Shown here: positions 1 to 6,521 of the stretch, piece by piece
How positions within the stretch are numbered: position 1 is the stretch's first letter
How the letters are laid out: each line of letters begins with the position of its first letter
From: Bacillota bacterium
GTDB lineage: Bacteria; Bacillota; Clostridia; Peptostreptococcales; Thermotaleaceae
Length of the DNA stretch: 7,539 nucleotides
Assembly: GCA_023623095.1 (NCBI GenBank)
Contig: JAMNXX010000192.1
Location: forward strand, 1-7,539
Direction: 5' to 3'
Notes under the pieces: generated by a model
The model's database searches: none
The model's input: only the letters and a program-made list of their open reading frames with translations
What the model was told of the DNA's origin: nothing
Made by a program: the position numbers and the translations under genes

Positions 1-28
1 TGAAGGGAGTCTATACTTTAAGAACAAC

Positions 29-90
29 TGCAGGGGCGAGCTGTGCTCGCCCGAAAGATAAGGAACGGGCGGTCGAAGACCGCCCCTACA
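29..90 (+). repeat. Two-hairpin GC-rich intergenic repeat, full copy A
   Basis: This unit contains two perfect hairpins in a row. The first has an 8-bp stem, GGGCGAGC (34-41) with GCTCGCCC (45-52), and a TGT loop. The second has an 8-bp stem, GGGCGGTC (67-74) with GACCGCCC (78-85), and a GAA loop. A 14-nt linker, 53-66, joins them. The outer ends are imperfect inverted repeats: TGCAGGGGCG at the left (29-38) and CGCCCCTACA at the right (81-90). The same design recurs inverted at 4991-5049, and its left half recurs at 113-147. Neither hairpin is followed by a T-run, so they do not look like intrinsic terminators. The structure resembles REP- or MITE-type dispersed repeats. No transposase is present here, and how it moves or what it does is unknown. 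Confidence 0.85.
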
Positions 91-112
91 GAGGCTAGAT
101 CGTAGGGTTTTC

Positions 113-147
113 TAAGAACAACTGTAGGGGCGAGCTGTGCTCGCCCG
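113..147 (+). repeat. Half copy B of the two-hairpin repeat, with direct-repeat flank
   Basis: Only the first hairpin of the element is present: GGGCGAGC (128-135), loop TGT, GCTCGCCC (139-146). The match to copy A starts upstream of the hairpin: positions 113-147 and 19-53 are direct repeats of 35 bp with a single difference (T125 versus C31). The shared part therefore includes about ten bases of AT-rich flank. The second hairpin is missing and ordinary sequence leading to the SLH gene follows. This suggests a partial duplication or a later deletion, not an independent insertion of a whole element. Confidence 0.8.
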
Positions 148-185
148 TAGGTATGAACAACATATCAAATACGATGCTTATGCAT

Positions 186-193
186 AAAGGTGG
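186..193 (+). promoter_or_regulatory. Ribosome-binding site fixing the SLH gene start at 201
   Basis: AAAGGTGG differs from the SD consensus AAAGGAGG at one base and lies 7 nt before ATG 201. That start gives a protein beginning MKKRLIALF, a typical signal peptide. The in-frame ATG at 153 would add 16 polar residues in front of the signal peptide and would place this SD inside the coding region. A 10-bp palindrome, TTATGCATAA (178-187), overlaps its left edge. I found no convincing promoter between 1 and 200. Confidence 0.7.
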
Positions 194-200
194 GAAGGGC

Positions 201-1700
201 ATGAAAAAACGATTGATTGCATTGTTCCTATCGCTTATCTTACTGGGTGCCCACGGGGCGTCAGCGGCACCCCTTGATTTTTCCGGCGGTGTGAACAATG
301 AATATCAGTACGAAGAATACGTATTCATCACAGGGGAGCCGATTAAATTTATCGGCACTTATGATGTTTCTGAACGGGACAAGGATACGGAAAAGACCGT
401 TACCTACAATTTCAAACTGACGCCGGAAGATAAATCCATCGATGCGAAGCTGGACAGGAGAATCACCCTGGTCACGACCTATACACAGCGCAGCGATAAA
501 GGGCAGACCACGGCACAGACAGAACTGACCAAATACCGCGAAACATTGAGAATAGGCGATGACCGATACGAGCTGGAGGATTTCCAACTGTCTCAATCCG
601 ATGTGATCGACAACCGCCCGGCTTCCGATTTCTATTCGGGAAATATGAGAGGAAGAAAATACTATACGATCAACCGGAATGAAGGGGAAGTGATCATCGA
701 TATCATGGGAGGCAATGTCGGTTATGAAAACTTCTGGGGCTGTACTGATACCGTGCAGCTCGATTATCGAATCACTTCAAAGAGGCAAATCGAAGTCGAT
801 GATGAAGAAGACGAAACGGAAGATCTCAGCTGGAGCGGAACGGTGCAGATTCAAGTTTCCGACAGCCGTGCCAAGACGGTGAGATATTCCGACAATGAAA
901 CTAATTTTTCCAGCTTCCACGGCGGACATATCCGGATCACCAATCAAGAGATGGTCTCCCGATACGAGTACAATCTGCCGAGAGTAAGAGACGGAATCCC
1001 TGATGACAACAGGAGAAACCGGGGCACATTGCAGCTCCGCAAAGAAATGGTTCCCAAGTTGGAGCGGCTCACCATACCCAAGTTTAGAGATGTGGGCGGC
1101 CACTGGGCGGAAAATGCGATCAACCAGCTGTACGCGTTAGATATATTTGAAGAACAGTCTACATTCTTCCTGCCGGATATACCAATGACCCGATCCGAAT
1201 TTACCAAAGCAATCATCCGCGCCTGCAATATCCGAACGACCATTGTGGAGGAGAAACCGCGAAGAAGCCGGAGAAATACGCCACCTGAGGTATCGCCATT
1301 TTGGGATGTAGCTGTAACGGACCCCAACTACCTCTATATCAAAGATGCTTTGCAAAAAGGGATCGTTTCCGGAATATCCCCCAATCGGTTTGCACCGGAT
1401 AAACCGCTGACCAAGGCACAAGCGATCACGATTTTGATCCGCGCCCTCGGCTTTGAAAACAAAGCACCGACACCCGGATTTTATACGGCCTTTGCAGATG
1501 ACAGGAATATTCCAAGCTGGGCAAAAGACAACGTTTACGTGGCGAGAGAGATCGGCCTGATTTCCGGAGACAGCTACAATCGTTTTTATCCTAGTAAAAA
1601 TCTGACAAAAGCAGAGGCTGCTGCGCTGCTTATTCGCTTTTTAGAATTTTTGCAGGAAGATCTGCAGCGGGATTATCGGGAAAATATCATCAATTATTAA
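201..1700 (+). CDS. Secreted protein with three C-terminal S-layer homology domains
   Basis: A 499-residue exported protein that should be held on the cell wall. Residues 1-22 form a signal peptide: KKR, a leucine-rich core, and probable cleavage after ASA. Residues 23 to about 290 are a polar, acidic, probably beta-rich region rich in Glu, Asp, Arg and Thr; I do not recognise a family for it. Three SLH repeats follow at about 295-340 (FRDVGGHWAENAI), 367-415 (FWDVAV to LTKAQAITILIRALGF) and 431-480 (FADDRNIPSWAKD to LTKAEAAALLIRFLEF). SLH triplets generally bind secondary cell-wall polymers, often pyruvylated. The first two repeats are separated by a basic, arginine-rich linker at about 345-362. 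A protease gene follows after 64 nt with no terminator between, so co-transcription is likely. The SLH assignment is firm; the role of the N-terminal region is unknown. Confidence 0.92.
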   Translation: MKKRLIALFLSLILLGAHGASAAPLDFSGGVNNEYQYEEYVFITGEPIKFIGTYDVSERDKDTEKTVTYNFKLTPEDKSIDAKLDRRITLVTTYTQRSDKGQTTAQTELTKYRETLRIGDDRYELEDFQLSQSDVIDNRPASDFYSGNMRGRKYYTINRNEGEVIIDIMGGNVGYENFWGCTDTVQLDYRITSKRQIEVDDEEDETEDLSWSGTVQIQVSDSRAKTVRYSDNETNFSSFHGGHIRITNQEMVSRYEYNLPRVRDGIPDDNRRNRGTLQLRKEMVPKLERLTIPKFRDVGGHWAENAINQLYALDIFEEQSTFFLPDIPMTRSEFTKAIIRACNIRTTIVEEKPRRSRRNTPPEVSPFWDVAVTDPNYLYIKDALQKGIVSGISPNRFAPDKPLTKAQAITILIRALGFENKAPTPGFYTAFADDRNIPSWAKDNVYVAREIGLISGDSYNRFYPSKNLTKAEAAALLIRFLEFLQEDLQRDYRENIINY

Positions 1701-1764
1701 GCTAAATCAGTAATTCGCAACAATTTACATAGAAAAAATGAGATGTAGAAGGAGACGATGAAAG

Positions 1765-3156
1765 ATGTGGAAGCGATTTGTCAAAAAAAGCATGATCACT
1801 TTTTTATCCGCAGCAGTGGTCTTTGCCAATGCTGCAGTCATTTCATATGCGGACAGCCTGGATGCGGATCTGATCAAATTGAAGAATATGATTCGCACTG
1901 TTAGACAAAACTATGTAGAGGAAGTTTCAGAAGAAGAACTGATGTATGGCGCTTATTCCGGCGTATTTCAAATGCTCGATCCCCACAGCATATATTATTC
2001 GCCTGAAGAGATGGAGATCTTTGAAAGCGTGACCACCGGAAAATTCGGAGGGATTGGGCTTCTGGTAGAAATGAGGGAGAGCAAACTGATCGTCGTCACC
2101 CCTATCGAAGGGACTCCTGCCCAAAAAGCAGGGATCCTTCCGGGAGACATCATCCTCTCCGTTGACGGAGAAACGGTGCAGGACATCCCGTTCAATGATG
2201 TAGTTGAGAGAATGCAGGGCGAACCGGGCACAAAAATAACATTAGAAATTGAGCGGGAAGGGGAACAGCTCACATTCGAACTGACAAGGGACTGGATTCC
2301 CATCAACCCTATCCGGCATCAGGTTTTAGAAAACAATATCGGATACATCAAAATTGAACAGTTTAATGAAAACACCGCTGATTATTTTGAGCGTGCCTTC
2401 AACGAACTTTTGGAGCAAGATGTGAAAGGATTTATCCTGGATTTGAGGGACAATCCGGGAGGATTGGTCAGTCAGGCAGTCCATGTACTCGATCCCTTTG
2501 TACCCAAAGGACCCGTTGCATATTTGGAGTCCCGAGGGAAGATCATCGAGACCCATTACTCCGAAAAAGATCCCATTCAAAAACCCCTTGTCGTATTGAT
2601 CAACGAAAACAGTGCAAGTGCTGCTGAACTGATCGCGGGAGCCGTACAGGATATGAAATCCGGTACTGTCGTCGGAACGAGATCTTATGGAAAAGGAACG
2701 GTTCAGACGGTATTTTCCTCAGCGGATGGTTCCGGGTTCAAATTGACCGTTGCGACCTATCTGACACCAAACAAAAGAGAGGTGGAAGGACTGGGCATTG
2801 AACCGGATATCGTCGTTCAAAACCATACAGGTCAGGAATGGAAGCAGATAGAAAACTTCGCGCCGATGCTGGAAGAATCCGACGCAGCGCTCGGAGATCG
2901 GGGCTTGAATGTATACGGTGCTCAGCAGCGGCTGAAATTCATTGGATATACAGACGTATCCGCTACAGGGATACTGGATGAAATGACCCAAAATGCCATT
3001 TTGGATTTCCAAAATACGCATGCTCTACCCCCGACGGGGATATTGGATGCACCGACGAGAGAGAAAATCTCAGAAAAAGTCTTAAACATTCTGGCAAATG
3101 GCAAGGAAGATCTGCAGCTCCAAAAAGCCATCGAGATTATTGACAAACAATCGTAG
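1765..3156 (+). CDS. ctpA: S41 family C-terminal processing protease with PDZ and peptidoglycan-binding domains
   Basis: A 463-residue extracytoplasmic serine protease that trims protein C-termini. Residues 1-29 form a signal peptide or signal anchor, with SYA before Asp30. The PDZ domain spans about 95-165 (GGIGL, GILPGDIILSVDG) and the S41 catalytic core about 185-350 (GYIKI, LDLRDNPGG). Ser285 in NSASAAE is the likely nucleophile and Lys310 in YGKGTVQ the base, with Gln314 next to it. The 25-residue Ser-Lys spacing is the same as in the CtpB-type Ser/Lys enzymes. A PG_binding_1 domain fills about 381-440 (LNVYGAQQRLKFIGY, TGILDEMTQNAILDFQ) and should keep the enzyme at the wall. Size and domain order match Bacillus-type CtpA. 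AAGGAG at 1749-1754 lies 10 nt before ATG 1765; ATG 1758 is in another frame. A plausible substrate or partner is the SLH protein encoded just upstream, but that is inference from adjacency. Confidence 0.93.
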   Translation: MWKRFVKKSMITFLSAAVVFANAAVISYADSLDADLIKLKNMIRTVRQNYVEEVSEEELMYGAYSGVFQMLDPHSIYYSPEEMEIFESVTTGKFGGIGLLVEMRESKLIVVTPIEGTPAQKAGILPGDIILSVDGETVQDIPFNDVVERMQGEPGTKITLEIEREGEQLTFELTRDWIPINPIRHQVLENNIGYIKIEQFNENTADYFERAFNELLEQDVKGFILDLRDNPGGLVSQAVHVLDPFVPKGPVAYLESRGKIIETHYSEKDPIQKPLVVLINENSASAAELIAGAVQDMKSGTVVGTRSYGKGTVQTVFSSADGSGFKLTVATYLTPNKREVEGLGIEPDIVVQNHTGQEWKQIENFAPMLEESDAALGDRGLNVYGAQQRLKFIGYTDVSATGILDEMTQNAILDFQNTHALPPTGILDAPTREKISEKVLNILANGKEDLQLQKAIEIIDKQS

Positions 3157-3168
3157 ATAGGATAAACT
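3140..3168 (+). promoter_or_regulatory. Possible sigma-A promoter for pyrG
   Basis: TTGACA (3140-3145) is a perfect -35 box. It is separated by 17 nt from TAAACT (3163-3168), a 4-of-6 match to the -10 consensus. Transcription would start near 3174-3176 and give a leader of about 130 nt before the pyrG start. The -35 lies inside the last codons of the protease gene, where it encodes part of Ile-Ile-Asp-Lys, so chance cannot be excluded. A second -10-like box, TAAAAT (3223-3228), lacks a -35. Confidence 0.45.
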
Positions 3169-3190
3169 AAATAAGTTATGGAATCAAAAC

Positions 3191-3215
3191 AAAAAAGAGC
3201 ACCCGTATTGGGTGC
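3191..3215 (-). terminator. Hairpin with a T-run on the minus strand only
   Basis: GCACCC (3199-3204) and GGGTGC (3210-3215) form a perfect 6-bp stem around a 5-nt loop. An A-tract at 3191-3196 precedes it on the + strand. Read on the minus strand this is a stem followed by TCTTTTTT, the usual form of an intrinsic terminator. Read on the + strand the hairpin is followed by CCTGCC, with no T-run. No minus-strand gene lies to its right. It may block antisense transcription, be the remains of a bidirectional terminator for the protease gene, or be a leader hairpin of pyrG. Confidence 0.4.
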
Positions 3216-3260
3216 CCTGCCATAAAATGAGGAAAGCGTATCGGTAGGTCATCCGCAGGG
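3215..3260 (+). promoter_or_regulatory. Candidate antiterminator pairing in the pyrG leader
   Basis: CCCTGC (3215-3220) is the exact reverse complement of GCAGGG (3255-3260), which covers the loop of the leader terminator and the start of its 3' arm. The two structures exclude each other. A second alternative is CACCC (3200-3204), the 5' arm of the upstream hairpin, with GGGTG (3259-3263). Both helices are short (6 and 5 bp). This is a reading by eye, without folding energies. Confidence 0.3.
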
Positions 3261-3278
3261 GTGGCCTCTCACTTTTTT
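3246..3278 (+). terminator. Intrinsic terminator (attenuator) in the pyrG leader
   Basis: AGGTCATCC (3246-3254) pairs with GGGTGGCCT (3259-3267) through 9 bp, including two G-T pairs, around the loop GCAG. After a short CTCAC spacer, 3268-3272, comes a run of six T (3273-3278). The pyrG ribosome-binding site begins only about 9 nt later. A terminator placed between promoter and start codon is what attenuation control requires, and pyrG in Bacillus and relatives is controlled by a CTP-sensitive leader terminator. The GGGC transcript start used by the known reiterative mechanism is not visible here, so the trigger cannot be assigned. Confidence 0.65.
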
Positions 3279-3304
3279 ACTTGCCAGGAAAGGAGTACCC
3301 GTTC

Positions 3305-4906
3305 ATGACAAAATTCATCTTTATTACAGGAGGAGTCGTATCCTCTCTCGGAAAAGGAATTACAGCCGCATCTTTGGGACAACTTTTAAAAAGCCGTGGA
3401 TTAAAGGTAACGATGCAGAAATTTGATCCTTATATCAATATTGACCCCGGAACCATGAGTCCTTATCAGCACGGAGAAGTATTTGTTACAGAAGACGGTG
3501 CAGAAACGGATTTGGACATCGGGCATTATGAACGCTTTATCGATGTGAATCTCAACAAATACAGCAATGTTACATCAGGAAAAGTCTACTGGTCTGTTAT
3601 CACGAAGGAGCGAAAGGGAGAATATTCAGGAAGCACCGTTCAAGTGATTCCCCATATTACCAATGAAATCAAAGACAGGGTTCGCATTGCAGCCGAACAG
3701 GGAAATGCGGACGTGGTCATTACCGAAATCGGCGGTACCGTAGGAGATATTGAAAGCCAGCCTTTCTTGGAGGCCATTCGCCAGATCAAATACGATGTGG
3801 GCAAAGAAAATGTCATGTACATCCATGTGACCCTCGTTCCGTTTTTAGGGAAAGCGGGAGAGATCAAGACGAAGCCGACCCAGCACAGCGTGCGCGAACT
3901 GCGAGAGATCGGGATCCAGCCCGATGCCCTCGTGTGCAGGACAGTAAAGCCCTTAACGGATGATATCAAAGACAAAATCGCATTGTTTTGCAATTTGGAC
4001 AGCAGCCATGTTTTTGAAAATATGGACGTTGAATCGATCTATGAACTGCCTCTCATATTGGAAAGGCAGGGGTTTGCGGATATCGTATGCAAGCAGCTGA
4101 ATATAACGTGCAGCGAGCCGGATTTGACAGAGTGGAAACGGATCGTGGACAAGGAAAAAAACCTGAAGCACAACATCACCATTGCATTGGTTGGAAAATA
4201 TGTAGAGTTGAGGGATGCCTACCTGTCTGTAGCAGAATCATTGAAGCACGCCGGCATAGCCAATGATTCGGAAGTGGAGATCAAATGGATCCGATCCAAA
4301 GACGTTACCGCACAGAGCGCTGCCCGGTATCTGAAAGATGCAGACGGGATTTTGGTACCCGGCGGATTTGGAGATCGGTGCGTTGAGGGAAAGATCGAAG
4401 CCATCCGCTATGCCAGAGAAAACAAGATCCCGTTTTTGGGAATCTGCCTCGGGATGCAGTTGGCCGTTGTGGAATTTGCCCGAAATGTTCTCGGCATGAA
4501 GGAAGCCGACAGCTCGGAATTCCAGCCCGATACCCCTTATCCGGTGATCGACCTGATGCCGGATCAGAAAGTAGTAGATGAAAAAGGCGGCACCATGCGT
4601 CTGGGCGTTTATCCGTGCAAATTATTCAAGGGCACAAAGGCGGAAGCAGCCTATCAGAAGGATTTGATTTACGAAAGACACCGTAACCGCTATGAGCTCA
4701 ACAACCATTTTCGGGAACAGCTTGTGGAGGGAGGGCTGATCATCAGCGGCATCTCTCCTGATGAGCGATTGACCGAAATCATCGAACTGCCGGATCAACC
4801 TTGGTTTGTAGCCACCCAATTCCATCCGGAATTCAAATCCAGACCGACCCGCCCCCACCCGCTGTTTCGAGACTTTGTCAAAGCAGCACTGGAAAATAGA
4901 AAATAA
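3305..4906 (+). CDS. pyrG: CTP synthase (glutamine-hydrolysing)
   Basis: A 533-residue cytoplasmic enzyme, full length for the family. It makes CTP from UTP using ATP and glutamine-derived ammonia, the last step of pyrimidine nucleotide synthesis. The N-terminal amidoligase domain (about 1-267) has the P-loop-like [12 protein letters not shown] with Lys17, Asp71 in [10 protein letters not shown], and the acidic loop [12 protein letters not shown] (Glu near 141), the two acidic positions that bind Mg-ATP. The class I glutamine amidotransferase domain (about 290-533) has the oxyanion loop VPGGFGDR, nucleophile Cys381 in GICLGMQ, and His507 and Glu509 in QFHPEF. All key residues are present. ATG 3305 has the SD AAGGAG 9 nt upstream; an in-frame TTG at 3281 would add 8 residues and absorb the SD, so it is rejected. 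Its own leader with a terminator suggests control separate from the protease gene. Confidence 0.98.
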   Translation: MTKFIFITGGVVSSLGKGITAASLGQLLKSRGLKVTMQKFDPYINIDPGTMSPYQHGEVFVTEDGAETDLDIGHYERFIDVNLNKYSNVTSGKVYWSVITKERKGEYSGSTVQVIPHITNEIKDRVRIAAEQGNADVVITEIGGTVGDIESQPFLEAIRQIKYDVGKENVMYIHVTLVPFLGKAGEIKTKPTQHSVRELREIGIQPDALVCRTVKPLTDDIKDKIALFCNLDSSHVFENMDVESIYELPLILERQGFADIVCKQLNITCSEPDLTEWKRIVDKEKNLKHNITIALVGKYVELRDAYLSVAESLKHAGIANDSEVEIKWIRSKDVTAQSAARYLKDADGILVPGGFGDRCVEGKIEAIRYARENKIPFLGICLGMQLAVVEFARNVLGMKEADSSEFQPDTPYPVIDLMPDQKVVDEKGGTMRLGVYPCKLFKGTKAEAAYQKDLIYERHRNRYELNNHFREQLVEGGLIISGISPDERLTEIIELPDQPWFVATQFHPEFKSRPTRPHPLFRDFVKAALENRK

Positions 4907-4907
4907 A

Positions 4908-4936
4908 GGGACAGGCAAAAAAAATCATGGTATAAT
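4908..4936 (+). promoter_or_regulatory. Extended -10 promoter for the glycosyltransferase gene
   Basis: A perfect -10 TATAAT (4931-4936) is preceded by TG at 4928-4929, the extended -10 pattern. With a 17-nt spacer the -35 position reads GGGACA (4908-4913), a 4-of-6 match to TTGACA. The promoter begins one base after the pyrG stop codon. Transcription should start near 4943 and give a 5' leader of about 140 nt that contains both hairpins of repeat copy C. I see no intrinsic terminator for pyrG before it. Confidence 0.7.
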
Positions 4937-4990
4937 GATACAAAAGCCGGACATAAAAAATGAATTCATCGTGCTGAAAGATTTCAAATC

Positions 4991-5049
4991 TAAGGGCGGT
5001 CTTTGACCGCCCGCTCCTTCATATCGGGCGAGCACAGCTCGCCCCTACA
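4991..5049 (-). repeat. Two-hairpin GC-rich intergenic repeat, inverted copy C
   Basis: The stems GGGCGGTC (4994-5001) with GACCGCCC (5005-5012), loop TTT, and GGGCGAGC (5026-5033) with GCTCGCCC (5037-5044), loop ACA, come in the reverse order to copy A. Read on the minus strand the unit runs TGTAGGGGCGAGC to GACCGCCC, like copy A, and even the 13-nt linker is related (AAGGAGC against AAGGAAC). Its two stems are identical in sequence to those of copy A while loops and linker differ, so the stems appear conserved. It sits in the gap between pyrG and the glycosyltransferase gene, 35 nt before the latter's start, with a plain SD in between. Confidence 0.85.
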
Positions 5050-5083
5050 ATTATCCTGATTACTTTTTGAAAGGAAATCCTCT

Positions 5084-6448
5084 ATGTTAAAGAAAACACA
5101 ATGGGATCTTCAAAAAATCATCGAAATAGTATATCTATTTGCAGTCACAGCCCTCAGCCTCTTCCTCAAAATCCGCTTTGTCCGCAACATACCCACAAAG
5201 CCGGTATTTGACTTTGCCGCCTATCAGGAAATCGCCTCAAACATCTTCAACAACCTAGGGCATACCTATGGAGGACAGCATATCGCTTTTCAGGGGATGG
5301 GCTATCCCACCGCATTGGGATTCATCTACAAGCTGGCGGGCAACAACGATGAAATGACTGCAAAGATTTTCAATATCGTGCTGTCGATGCTTACGCTGAT
5401 TATCATATACCTGATACTGATAAAAATCACCCAGAGCAGATTGATCATCTACGGCGCCTATACGATCACAGCACTTCTGCCCAATTATATTGCTTACAAC
5501 AATGTGATCGGAACAGAGGTGTTTTTTACATTTCTCTTTTCTATCATTTTACTGCTGCAGGTGTATCCCTTCAAACCGTGGATCCGATATCCGCTGTGGG
5601 GAATTTTTATCGGCGCTGCGGCATTGACAAAGCCTTTCTTCATGGCCTATCCGGTTGTGGCTGCCTTTATGTACTGGTTGAAAACAAAAAAGCTGCGCCA
5701 AGCAGTTATATCATTCGCATCCCTTTTCCTCATCATGGCACTGGTCATCGCCCCCTGGACCTATCGAAATTATAAAAAATTCGGGCGGTTCATCCCGATT
5801 TCCTACAACTCGGGATATGTCCTCTATATCAACAACAATCACTACAATGCGACAGGAGCGTGGATGGATTTACAGGAGGCAGATGCTCCGCAGCACGTCA
5901 AAGATCAGATCGCTGAAATTCTGAGCCAAAAAGACGTCAAACTTGCCCATGAAATCGAGCCCATTATCAAAAAACAGGCAAAAGAATGGATTCGGCAGAA
6001 TCCGCTGGAATTTGCCAAGCTAGGGGTACTCCGGCTCTCCTCGACTTTTTTTGATGGAAGCTGGGATATTGATGCGTGGGCGATGAATGATGACGAAGAA
6101 ATCCAAAAGGAATATGAGAAGTGGAATAAAAAAGAAAAGATTTCCTATCAGCGCAACAAGGGCTTTTCGAGAGGTTTGAGGGATATCTGTATCTACATAC
6201 TGAACAGCTTCGGGATCATCTATGCGCTCCTGTGCATCTTCCCGATTCTGACAGCATTCTTTAAAAAAGATCGCCGGATTGGAGAGATCCTGTTTCTTCC
6301 TGCAGTCCCCACATGGTTTTTCATAGCTGTCTACTTTGTCTATGAAGGCCAATCGCGCTATGCATTTCCTCTCCATTTTCTCTTTGCCATCGGCATGATG
6401 GTTTTGGTCAATGCACTGATAAAGGGCTTGAGGACAAACAGAGAGTAA
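5084..6448 (+). CDS. Polytopic GT-C glycosyltransferase, PMT/ArnT (GT39/GT83)-like
   Basis: A 454-residue integral membrane protein. Enzymes of this fold move a sugar from a polyprenyl-phosphate carrier to a lipid, glycan or protein on the outer face of the membrane. After a first membrane segment (about 12-30), the first outer loop carries Asp43 in FDFAAY, the place of the catalytic acid in this superfamily, then GMGYPTALG near 70-80. Several hydrophobic segments follow between about 97 and 230. A polar loop of roughly 130 residues (about 235-365) comes next, then three more segments. The late motif QSRYAFP (423-429) matches the RY-x-x-P signature of ArnT/PMT-like proteins. The SD AAGGA at 5071-5075 lies 8 nt before the ATG. 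It has its own promoter and is convergent with a flippase-like gene 73 nt downstream. Donor and acceptor cannot be told from sequence. Confidence 0.82.
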   Translation: MLKKTQWDLQKIIEIVYLFAVTALSLFLKIRFVRNIPTKPVFDFAAYQEIASNIFNNLGHTYGGQHIAFQGMGYPTALGFIYKLAGNNDEMTAKIFNIVLSMLTLIIIYLILIKITQSRLIIYGAYTITALLPNYIAYNNVIGTEVFFTFLFSIILLLQVYPFKPWIRYPLWGIFIGAAALTKPFFMAYPVVAAFMYWLKTKKLRQAVISFASLFLIMALVIAPWTYRNYKKFGRFIPISYNSGYVLYINNNHYNATGAWMDLQEADAPQHVKDQIAEILSQKDVKLAHEIEPIIKKQAKEWIRQNPLEFAKLGVLRLSSTFFDGSWDIDAWAMNDDEEIQKEYEKWNKKEKISYQRNKGFSRGLRDICIYILNSFGIIYALLCIFPILTAFFKKDRRIGEILFLPAVPTWFFIAVYFVYEGQSRYAFPLHFLFAIGMMVLVNALIKGLRTNRE

Positions 6449-6521
6449 AAGTCCTATGCCAAGAGCCTTGGGGATGAGCGGGAATGGATTCGCTTGGGGG
6501 TAAGCAGGGAATAAAACTTTC

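Noticed and set aside
34..85. Repeat hairpins as intrinsic terminators
   Set aside because: The stems are strong, but no T-run follows on either strand at copies A, B or C.
1..147. GC-rich repeated hairpins as a CRISPR array
   Set aside because: There are only two similar units with unequal content, no unique spacers of regular length and no cas genes.
178..187. Palindrome TTATGCATAA before the SLH gene as an operator
   Set aside because: It is a 10-bp AT-rich palindrome seen once, with no second site and no identified promoter nearby; chance is a sufficient explanation.
153..200. Upstream ATG 153 as start of the SLH protein
   Set aside because: It would put 16 polar residues before a complete signal peptide and has no SD; ATG 201 has AAAGGTGG at 7 nt.
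1701..1764. Separate promoter or terminator between the SLH and protease genes
   Set aside because: No -35/-10 pair with suitable spacing and no stem followed by T residues was found; only the protease SD is clear.
3281..3304. TTG 3281 as start of pyrG
   Set aside because: The extra 8 residues are encoded by the ribosome-binding site itself, and CTP synthases begin with the MTKFIF-type sequence found from ATG 3305.
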